Origin: Planctomycetota bacterium
GTDB taxonomy: Bacteria > Planctomycetota > Phycisphaerae > FEN-1346
DNA length: 16,854 nucleotides
Assembly: GCA_026386995.1 (NCBI GenBank)
Contig: JAPLMO010000463.1
Span: 1-16,854, forward strand
Direction of reading: 5' to 3'
Under the pieces are notes generated by a model. It worked only from the letters and a program-made list of their open reading frames with translations, was not told where the DNA came from and made no database searches. Of this stretch, positions 1-5,951 are shown one piece after another. A program made the translations under genes and the position numbers. The stretch's first letter is position 1; each line of letters opens with the position of its first letter.

Positions 1-7
1 TCCTCAT
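1..7 (-). CDS. Start of an unidentified gene leaving the window
   Basis: An ATG on the minus strand at 7-5 is followed by one further codon (AGG) before the window ends. A GGAG ribosome binding site lies seven bases upstream (complement of 15-18). It follows the COG3014-like lipoprotein gene on the same strand, so it is probably the next member of that operon. Only two codons are visible, so no function can be read. In other genomes lpoB-like genes can be followed by further small lipoprotein genes, but that is only a guess here. Confidence 0.45.
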
Positions 8-74
8 AGACACGCTCCTTTTTGCTTTGGGACTCTTTACCAAAGACCCAAATCGGCAAAAAGGGGCTGTTTTT

Positions 75-102
75 ATTATCTCGAATCATTGTACCAGACC
101 AA
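75..102 (-). promoter_or_regulatory. Possible promoter for the gene starting at 7
   Basis: On the minus strand TTGGTC (complement of 97-102) and GATAAT (complement of 75-80) are separated by 16 bases, resembling a sigma-70 -35/-10 pair. It lies in the 136-base gap between the lipoprotein gene ending at 144 and the next start at 7. The gap is also visibly richer in A and T than its surroundings. No hairpin followed by a T run is seen here. Confidence 0.3.
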
Positions 103-143
103 GGATAGTTAACGGCGTTGCGTGGCACCCACATAATCAAATA

Positions 144-1550
144 CTACATGCCCGCCACGACGGGCTTTGCGCCGGCCTTCAGGGCCTTCTCTACGAGTTC
201 GGGCGGCAGGCGGTTGTCGCCGTCCGCGTGCGGCACGAGGCTGATCAGGGCCTCGCCCTCTTTCGGGACGCCAAGGCCGTAGAACGTGTTCGTCCAGCGG
301 GGCAGCAGGTTGCCGGCCACGTCGTACATCTCCAGGCGCACCGTGTGAGGGCCGGGGGCCAGTTTCCCGGCGTATATGAAGACCTTGCCGGGCAGCATGT
401 GCCAGTAGCGGATGTCGCCCTGGACGTTCCAGTATCCTGCGGCGGACCCCACGTAAGGCATGTGCTTGAGGATTTCCTTGGCGACCGCCTTGCCGGCCTG
501 GGCGGCGTCCTTCTCGGCGATGCGGTCCTGGGTGGATGCCTGTTCCCACAGGTCCAGCACCTCGAACGCCTGGCCGGCGTAGTGGCCGTCGACGTACACG
601 CGGATGGTGCGCGGCTGGACGAAGGAGCGGCCGAACTCGGTGCGTTCGCCGTTTATGCCGCCCAGGTACTTGTATGGCGGCCAGCCGACCTCCAACTGGA
701 GCACCGTGTTCGCCTCGTTCTGGTACGCGGGGGTGAAGAACTCCTCGCGCTTGTCGGTCGTCTTCAGGACGGGGTTGTCCTTGGCGGCGCCCGCCTGCGC
801 GGCCGGGGGAGCGCCGAGCGTGCCGCGCACCTGTGAGAGGTCGACGATGCCCTCCATGAATCGGTCCTTCTCTTTCGGGTCGGAGAACGTCTGGAAGGAC
901 CACTTTTCGCCTTCGATGAACTTCTTTTCCCAATCGGCGACGGCCTTGCGGTCGGCGGCGAGTTCTTTCTCGGCCGTTTTTGGGCGATCGACCCCGGCCG
1001 CGGCCTTCCGAAGCGCGATGGCGCATTGGTCGGCGTCGCCGAGTTTAGCGAACGCGCGGCTGATCCAGAAGTACGCCAGGCCGAAGTCCTCGCCGTACGA
1101 CGACGGCGTCTTTTCGTTGACCACCGCCGCACGGTCGGCCGACAGGGCCCGAGAGAAAAGGATGCGGGCGTTGTTGTACTGGCCCGCGCGGTACTCCAGC
1201 AGGCCCAGGTACGTGGCGAGCATCGCCCGCTCGTACGTCTCGCCCTTGTAGAACTTGAGTTGCTCGGTCGTGAGGGCGGCGGCCGTGTTGTCGCGCTCGG
1301 CGCCGAGTTGGTCGAACGCCTCCATCAGGTGCGGCTTGGCCCGCAGGTCGCTCCCCAGCATCACGGCCATTCGCCCGAACTCCATCCGCTGGAGGATGTA
1401 GTTGTTGTCCTTCGGGTCCTTCGCGAGGCGCGGCTCCATCGTGTCGAGCGGGTTGACCCACGCGATCTTGTTGCGCGTGGGTTCGCACCCCAGCCCGAGG
1501 GCCACGGTTGCGGCCAGGGCCGCGCACATCAGAAAGCGTCCGGCGATCAT
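144..1550 (-). CDS. COG3014-like TPR-type lipoprotein
   Basis: This encodes a 468-residue lipoprotein. An N-terminal hydrophobic signal ends in a lipobox with LGLG before Cys22, so the mature protein should be lipid-anchored on the outer face of a membrane. The ATG at 1550 is preferred over one at 1565 because GGGAGA sits eight bases before it and because the signal peptide then starts cleanly. Residues of about 90-190 form helix pairs of TPR character (an LGLLEYRAGQYNNARILFSRAL stretch with basic flanks is typical), and the rest is a mixed domain. It resembles the uncharacterised COG3014 family, which can occur next to lpoB-like genes. Here it lies 25 bases downstream of one, so the two are probably co-transcribed. 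A role in cell-envelope assembly or in regulating peptidoglycan synthases is inferred from that neighbour. The family name is recalled from memory and not verified. Confidence 0.7.
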   Translation of the reverse strand: MIAGRFLMCAALAATVALGLGCEPTRNKIAWVNPLDTMEPRLAKDPKDNNYILQRMEFGRMAVMLGSDLRAKPHLMEAFDQLGAERDNTAAALTTEQLKFYKGETYERAMLATYLGLLEYRAGQYNNARILFSRALSADRAAVVNEKTPSSYGEDFGLAYFWISRAFAKLGDADQCAIALRKAAAGVDRPKTAEKELAADRKAVADWEKKFIEGEKWSFQTFSDPKEKDRFMEGIVDLSQVRGTLGAPPAAQAGAAKDNPVLKTTDKREEFFTPAYQNEANTVLQLEVGWPPYKYLGGINGERTEFGRSFVQPRTIRVYVDGHYAGQAFEVLDLWEQASTQDRIAEKDAAQAGKAVAKEILKHMPYVGSAAGYWNVQGDIRYWHMLPGKVFIYAGKLAPGPHTVRLEMYDVAGNLLPRWTNTFYGLGVPKEGEALISLVPHADGDNRLPPELVEKALKAGAKPVVAGM

Positions 1551-1575
1551 CGTGCGTTCTCCCATGAGGGCCGCG

Positions 1576-2187
1576 TTAGCGGTCGTACACGCCGCGCAGG
1601 AACAGTTTCTTGAACTCGTAATCGTTCTCCCAGACGATGGCGCTTGAGGCCGCGTCCGTCAGGCGCACCGAGATGCGGATGTACTCGGTCTCGCGGCGGC
1701 CGCGCGTCCGGCGGATGCCCTCGATGCGGCCGGCCATGAAGAAGTCCGCCCCGTACAGGGCCTTGCTGCCGCTGGACGTGACCTTGCCGCGGTCCTTGTC
1801 GCGCCGCTCGGTCTTGATCTTCTCGATGGCGTCGCGGTCCAGGAAGACCATCTTGCCGCCCGAGTTCTTTATGAGTTCCGTGCGGATCTTATAGAGCACG
1901 TCATCGGCGTTGACGAGTTCGTCGCTGTTGTTGACCATCTCGAAGAACGCGATCGTCGGCGGGCTGGAGGCGTTCTGTATCTGCGGCAGGCGGACCACCG
2001 ACTGCGCCATCTCGAAGCACACGCCCCGGAAGTCCTTGCTCCCGATCGCGCCGCCGAGGGCGTCATCCTCGCTGTCCACGTCCATCCGGGCGGTCTGGCC
2101 CGAGCATCCCGCCATGAGGGCCGCGGCCAGGGCTGCCGCAAGGGCCGTCATCCCGAGGGCCGTCCGGCCCTGTCCGAAAATTGCCAT
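1576..2187 (-). CDS. lpoB: LpoB-like penicillin-binding protein activator lipoprotein
   Basis: This encodes a 203-residue lipoprotein with a signal sequence ending LMAG before Cys28. The start at 2187 is chosen because AAGGAGA lies eight bases upstream; the longer frame to 2274 would bury the signal peptide. The mature part has the LpoB/CsgG-like pattern: a strand with PPTIAFFEMVN, then a helix KIRTELIKNSGG, then KMVFLDRD, then a GADFFMAGRIEGI strand and a final YIRISVRLTDAASSAIVWENDYEFKK hairpin. In Escherichia coli LpoB is an outer-membrane lipoprotein that activates the transpeptidase PBP1b. Whether the partner is the same here is unknown, as the family is broad. It is first in the operon with the COG3014-like gene and lies downstream of dnaB, with a 157-base gap holding a candidate promoter and palindrome. 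Confidence 0.78.
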   Translation of the reverse strand: MAIFGQGRTALGMTALAAALAAALMAGCSGQTARMDVDSEDDALGGAIGSKDFRGVCFEMAQSVVRLPQIQNASSPPTIAFFEMVNNSDELVNADDVLYKIRTELIKNSGGKMVFLDRDAIEKIKTERRDKDRGKVTSSGSKALYGADFFMAGRIEGIRRTRGRRETEYIRISVRLTDAASSAIVWENDYEFKKLFLRGVYDR

Positions 2188-2209
2188 GCGTAATCTCCTT
2201 TCACCTACC

Positions 2210-2238
2210 ATTGTAACTTTGCCGCCGGGGCGCGCAAG
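2210..2238 (-). promoter_or_regulatory. Possible promoter of the lpoB-like operon
   Basis: On the minus strand TTGCGC and TACAAT (complement of 2210-2215) are 16 bases apart, and the lpoB-like start is 22 bases further on. The -10 match is good and the -35 match is moderate. The spacer falls inside the palindrome at 2216-2252, so a protein bound to that palindrome would block this promoter. This is sequence pattern only. Confidence 0.35.
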
Positions 2239-2252
2239 ACCCGGGGCAAAGT
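2216..2252. repeat. Strong interrupted palindrome upstream of the lpoB-like gene
   Basis: ACTTTGCC at 2216-2223 is matched by GGCAAAGT at 2245-2252, and inside these CCGGG and CCCGG also pair with one bulged base. The result is a stem of about 13 pairs around a ten-base loop. No T run follows on either strand, so it is a poor intrinsic terminator for dnaB. It overlaps the candidate lpoB promoter, which fits an operator, but it could also be an RNA-processing hairpin between dnaB and the lipoprotein operon. Confidence 0.55.
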
Positions 2253-2344
2253 CGTCGCGGAACGCGCTATCCACAATCTTTTATCGGTCAAATCATGTGG
2301 CAGTCTGAAATGAACTTTGGCCAAACCAGCCCTTCCGATCCCGC

Positions 2345-3823
2345 TCAGGCCGGCAATGGCACGTCTTTCGGATAATCTTCATCTTCGCGAGGGCCTGCGG
2401 AAGACCCGCCCTCGGCCCCGACCTGCTCGAATTCTGCGCCGCCGGAGCCTGATGCGGCTTGCGAACGCGAATCCTTTTCCTGTGGCGCAAAACTCTCGAA
2501 CCGAGTGAACTCGCGCAGCCACGTCAGTTTCACCAGGCCCGTCGGACCGTTTCGCTGCTTGGCGATGATCAGTTCCGCCTGGTTTGCCACGGCCTCGTAC
2601 TCGGGCGTGCCGAACTTCAGGCGCGTCGCCTCCCGGTCCAGCATCAGCACGACGTCGGCGTCCTGCTCGATCGCCCCCGATTCGCGGAGGTCCGAGAGTT
2701 GCGGCACGACGCCCTCGCGCGGCTGATTTTGGGCCGGCCGCCGCAACTGCGCGACCGCCAGCACGGGAACCGTGAGTTCCCGCGCCAGGGCCTTGATGCC
2801 GCGGCTGATGTTCGAGACCTCGACCTGCCGGCTCTCGCTCCCCGGCGCGGTCATAAGTTGCAGGTAGTCCACGACGATCAATTTGATATCGTGCTTCAGG
2901 CACAGCCGCCGCGCCTTGGCCCTGAGGTCCAGCACGCGCAGGGCCGCCGTGTCGTCGATGTAGAGGGGGGTCTTGTAGAGGTAATCGCAGGCGTCTTTGA
3001 CGCGGGTGGCCTCGGTGTCCGACAGGACGCCCTTCCGGAGGCGCTGGCCGTCCACGCGGGCACGCGACGACAGCAACCTGAGGACCAGTTCCTCCTTGCT
3101 CATTTCGAGGCTGAAGAATGCGACCGGGATGCGGTTATCGCAGGCCACGTGTTCGGCAATGTTCATGGCCAGCGCGCTTTTGCCGACGCTCGGCCGGGCC
3201 GCCAGCACGATCATCTCGCCCGGCTGCAGGCCGCGCGTCCGGTCGTCCAGGTCGTGCAGGCCCGTCTCGACGCCCGTGATCGCCCGCCCGCCCTGAAAAT
3301 CGAGGACCTGGATCAACTGGCTGAGGATTGTCCGGATGTCCTGGGCCTGGTTGACGATCTTTTTCTCGGCGACGTCGAAAATCCGCTTCTCGCAGCGGTC
3401 CAGGATGTCGTCGACCGGGCCGGACTGCCCCTGCGCATCGCGGATGATCTCGGCCGCCGCCTGGATAAGGCCCCGGAGGAGCGCCTTCTCCTTGACGACC
3501 CGGGCGTAGTACTCGGCGTTGGCCAGCGTCGGCACGGCGTCGGCCAGCGTCACGAGGTACGAATCGCCGCCCACCTCCTCCAATTTGCCCGACGCCCTGA
3601 GCGCCTCGCGCAAGATCACCAGGTCCACGGGCTTGTTCTCGTCGTAGAGTTTGACGAGCGCGCCAAAGAGCGCCCGGTGCTGCGGCCGGTAGAAACAGTC
3701 GGCGTCGAGGTACTGGACGGCGATGCCCGTGGCCTCGGGCGCAAGGAGCATCGCCCCGAGGACGCTCATTTCGGCCTCGATGCTATGCGGCGGAACCCTG
3801 TCGAGCAGCGGATCGTCAGGCAT
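2345..3823 (-). CDS. dnaB: Replicative DNA helicase DnaB
   Basis: This encodes a 492-residue hexameric helicase that unwinds DNA ahead of the replisome. The N-terminal domain (residues about 5-105) begins with the usual PPHSIEAEMSVLGAML block. The RecA-like domain has a Walker A at ARPSVGKSA (about 209-217; most family members have M and T where this has V and S), a FFSLEMSKEEL motif, Walker B at LIVVDYLQLM (about 315-324), LSDLRESGAIEQDAD (about 376-390) and AKQRNGPTG (about 421-429). The last 40 residues are an acidic, low-complexity tail. The ATG at 3823 is chosen over one at 3841 because TTGGAG sits six bases before it. Its usual neighbour rplI is about 8 kb away here. A large inverted-repeat element begins 20 bases upstream of the start. 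Confidence 0.96.
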   Translation of the reverse strand: MPDDPLLDRVPPHSIEAEMSVLGAMLLAPEATGIAVQYLDADCFYRPQHRALFGALVKLYDENKPVDLVILREALRASGKLEEVGGDSYLVTLADAVPTLANAEYYARVVKEKALLRGLIQAAAEIIRDAQGQSGPVDDILDRCEKRIFDVAEKKIVNQAQDIRTILSQLIQVLDFQGGRAITGVETGLHDLDDRTRGLQPGEMIVLAARPSVGKSALAMNIAEHVACDNRIPVAFFSLEMSKEELVLRLLSSRARVDGQRLRKGVLSDTEATRVKDACDYLYKTPLYIDDTAALRVLDLRAKARRLCLKHDIKLIVVDYLQLMTAPGSESRQVEVSNISRGIKALARELTVPVLAVAQLRRPAQNQPREGVVPQLSDLRESGAIEQDADVVLMLDREATRLKFGTPEYEAVANQAELIIAKQRNGPTGLVKLTWLREFTRFESFAPQEKDSRSQAASGSGGAEFEQVGAEGGSSAGPREDEDYPKDVPLPA

Positions 3824-3842
3824 CACAAACTCCAACAGCATG

Positions 3843-4008
3843 AACCGCCGAGAACGCGGAGCACGCTGAGCAAGACGAAGATTCTTTTCCTAATACGACA
3901 GCGCAACTTCCGTATTGTGCGCGGCGGTTCTCCTGAACCGCCGCGCACAATCGCAATCCTGCATTGTCGTACTAAGAGATAGATCTCCTCTCCGCGTTCT
4001 CGGCGGTT
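3843..4008. repeat. Nested inverted-repeat (MITE-like) element next to dnaB
   Basis: A perfect 19-base inverted repeat (AACCGCCGAGAACGCGGAG at 3843-3861, its complement at 3990-4008) encloses a second palindromic unit at 3891-3974. That inner unit has imperfect ends (TAATACGACA against TGTCGTACTA) and a central perfect 17-pair hairpin with a TCCT loop at 3914-3951. The inner unit is related to the element at 5747-5905. There is no coding capacity. It may be a non-autonomous mobile element or REP-like sequence inserted into another palindrome. It would place strong secondary structure just upstream of dnaB. Confidence 0.8.
3914..3951. repeat. Perfect 17-bp stem hairpin, family hairpin 1
   Basis: ATTGTGCGCGGCGGTTC at 3914-3930 pairs completely with 3935-3951 around TCCT. 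The top of the stem and loop (GCGG-TTCTCCTGAA-CCGC) matches two hairpins in the 5747-5905 element. No T run follows, so it is not a classic terminator. Confidence 0.85.
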
Positions 4009-4291
4009 AAACTTTTCCGGCAGGTGGTTATAGTCGATGGGGCAGGGCAAGGAAAGGAAAAACGGCTCATTCCGGTATGCCTTCAATTACGGGCGTCTGA
4101 CGCTGGCGTAGGGGCGGGGGAGAGGGGGAAGCACGAAGGAGAACTCCTAATACCGAACAAGGAACTGCGAACATCGAAGGCCGCAGCCCCGCCGCGTGAC
4201 GTGATGCGGATGCCCCGCAGCCACGACTCATGCCCGACGCGCCATGCCGACAACCCAACTTACCCCCGGCGCCCCGACGATAAAGAATAAG

Positions 4292-4372
4292 TATTGCGTC
4301 CCGCGAATAACCCTTTGGGAAGGGCCTCCGGGGCTTATCTTAATGCCATTCTATTGCGTCCCCCGAATAACC
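4292..4372. repeat. 21-bp direct repeat pair with 60-bp period
   Basis: Positions 4292-4312 and 4352-4372 read TATTGCGTCCC(G/C)CGAATAACC, differing at one base. The right copy encodes the end of the metallopeptidase gene including its stop codon; the left copy lies in non-coding sequence. This may be the mark of a small duplication or the edges of an inserted repeat. Confidence 0.75.
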
Positions 4373-5565
4373 TCGCTTGTTTTCTCATGGGGTCCGACTG
4401 GTAAGGCGTATTTATCGTACAGTCGCTTCCAGTAGCTTTTCCAATACTTGTCGTAGTAATCCAGGCCGGCCTTTTCGATGTAATCGGGTTCCACAACCTT
4501 TGGCGCCGTGTCCGGATCGTATCCCTTGAGGTGTCCCTTGCCGGCGCGGTTGCGGGGTGAAATGAAACGCCAATCGGAGTCGCCCAATACATCTTCGCAG
4601 AGTTTGGCCATCTCCGGGTCGTAGACCTTGAGTTGGGCACGGGTATGAACGTGGTTATGGTCGTGATCGTTGATTCGGCCGCAGTCGTACCAACACTGCA
4701 CCGATGCCGCCCAGTATTCCCCGGGATTCAGTGCGGCATAGCACTGCTTCGGGCCGCCGAAAACGATCAGCACTTTGTCTGCTTTGGTTACTTCGACCTT
4801 GGCGTGCGTGGCCTTGCCGTTGACGAGGATGTCCCCGCCATCGAGGCACTTCTTGAAAAGTTCAGGCGATTCGCCGGGGAACGATTTGACCAGCGCATCA
4901 AACAGACTGACAGGCGTCTTGCTCTTCACGCGCTCAAAGCGCTGGGCGGCATAGCCGTCATTCCAGAGACCTTTTGCCTTGGCGTGCTTGAAGGCGTCGG
5001 TCAAGCGGGTACGCAACTCTTTGTCGAAGCCCGACTTGTCGATGACATGGGCGAACTCGTGAATGAGAACGCTTTCGAGCCGCTGGCCGCCTTCGTACTC
5101 CAGCACGTCTTCCTCAGAAAAAAGGACAGTTGGGCGACCATTTTGTGAACTGAGAAATCCACGGTTTCGCCAGTTGTAAAAACCGAGTTCTTCACCCTTC
5201 TTGTCACTGGTGAACTGCGGCAAATCGGAAACCAGTTCGTCGTAGCCGACGATGATGCACAACACCTTCTGATCGCGGATGCGCTGGGCGATCGGCGGCT
5301 TGAGATCCGTCATGACCAGATCGAGGAGATACGTCGTTTCGAGGTGGGTGTAATCGGAAACCTTGCCCGAGGTGGCGATCAGAATATTCTGCGCCTGCAC
5401 GCACTTCTTGTAGAAGGCGGCGTCCAGATTATATTCCTTGGCCCGCTCGTCCGACAAGGGCTTGACTTCAATCGGCGCATCGGGCGAGCCGAGGGACGAC
5501 CTGGCGATCACCAGAAGAGTGAACAGACAGACCAGGGATCTACTGGAAAACGGCAGGCTTCGCAT
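4351..5565 (-). CDS. Secreted HExxH metallopeptidase-like protein
   Basis: This encodes a 404-residue exported protein with a signal peptide in the first 26 residues. The ATG at 5565 is favoured by GGAG eight bases upstream and by the signal sequence. The HEFAH at 169-173 is a zincin zinc-binding motif. A likely third ligand is Glu283 in GEYWAASVQ, followed by a histidine-rich NDHDHNHVHTR run at about 299-309. The N-terminal part (FYKKCV..., then GKVSDY...) and the C-terminal part (DYYDKYWKSYWKRLYDKY) resemble a family of uncharacterised planctomycete and verrucomicrobial secreted proteins as I remember it. About 75 residues lie between the peptidase helix and EYWA. The substrate is unknown. 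The gene stands alone and its last codons fall in a direct repeat. Protease activity is inferred from the motif only. Confidence 0.75.
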   Translation of the reverse strand: MRSLPFSSRSLVCLFTLLVIARSSLGSPDAPIEVKPLSDERAKEYNLDAAFYKKCVQAQNILIATSGKVSDYTHLETTYLLDLVMTDLKPPIAQRIRDQKVLCIIVGYDELVSDLPQFTSDKKGEELGFYNWRNRGFLSSQNGRPTVLFSEEDVLEYEGGQRLESVLIHEFAHVIDKSGFDKELRTRLTDAFKHAKAKGLWNDGYAAQRFERVKSKTPVSLFDALVKSFPGESPELFKKCLDGGDILVNGKATHAKVEVTKADKVLIVFGGPKQCYAALNPGEYWAASVQCWYDCGRINDHDHNHVHTRAQLKVYDPEMAKLCEDVLGDSDWRFISPRNRAGKGHLKGYDPDTAPKVVEPDYIEKAGLDYYDKYWKSYWKRLYDKYALPVGPHEKTSEVIRGTQ

Positions 5566-5951
5566 CTGACACTCTCCAAAGGCCCAAGAACAAGGAAACA
5601 CAAAATGCAACCTCACAAAACTATCGAGGGCGTCCACGCTATTCCTGCTTATTCGGCCACTCCGGCATCCGGGTGTATTGCGGGACGACGGTCTTTGAGT
5701 TTCTCAATCTTACCGAGACCTGGCGGAATCTCAAGACTCCGTTGGTAATTAGTACTACAACGCCACTTAACCTTTGCGCAGTGGATCTCCTGACCCACCG
5801 CGCAAGAAATGGGCCTGGGGGCCACCAGAACGCGGTTGGCGCGGCGGGTCGGGAGACCCGCCGCGCTAAACTTGCCCAAGTGGCGTTGTAGTAGTAGTAC
5901 TAATTCCCTAATTCCCCGGTAACCCGCGTGTTTCTCACCCGCGCAAGTACC
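5566..5951. other. Intergenic region with palindromic element
   Basis: This gap between the metallopeptidase start and the end of the restriction-modification gene holds the element at 5747-5905. Its right-hand part (5639-5746) has a 36-codon open stretch on the minus strand ending in TAG at 5639, encoding a peptide ending PQYTRMPEWPNKQE. It has no start and abuts the element, so it might be a gene tail cut off by the insertion, but its length is within chance. Nothing else is recognisable. Confidence 0.5.
5747..5905. repeat. 159-bp inverted-repeat element with two hairpins
   Basis: The left arm 5747-5768 (AATTAGTACTAC followed by AACGCCACTT) is matched by the complement of 5878-5905, which has six extra bases (two extra CTA units). 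Inside are hairpin A (5774-5805, TTGCGC-GTGG against CCAC-GCGCAA) and hairpin B (5839-5866, a perfect 12-pair stem GCGCGGCGGGTC with loop GGGA). Both share the core of the hairpin at 3914-3951. It has no gene and fits a non-autonomous mobile element. It lies just past the 3' end of the restriction-modification gene. Confidence 0.82.

Larger units (their letters stand above)
3824..4350. other. Intergenic region with repeats, no gene seen
   Basis: The 527 bases between dnaB and the metallopeptidase gene contain a nested palindromic element (3843-4008) and one copy of a direct repeat (4292-4312). The remaining sequence (about 4009-4291) has no convincing gene: short open frames there lack family resemblance and plausible ribosome binding sites. 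Purine-rich stretches around 4115-4150 look like degenerate intergenic filler. Confidence 0.6.

Noticed and set aside
2459..3982. 507-codon open frame on the plus strand opposite dnaB
   Set aside because: It is the antisense shadow of a well-supported dnaB in GC-rich DNA. Its product shows no family resemblance and runs into the repeat element.
5649..5879. 76-codon minus-strand open frame
   Set aside because: Most of it is translated palindromic element, so it is not a credible gene.
3843..5905. CRISPR array
   Set aside because: Repeats are inverted, few and unevenly spaced, with no regular spacers and no cas genes.
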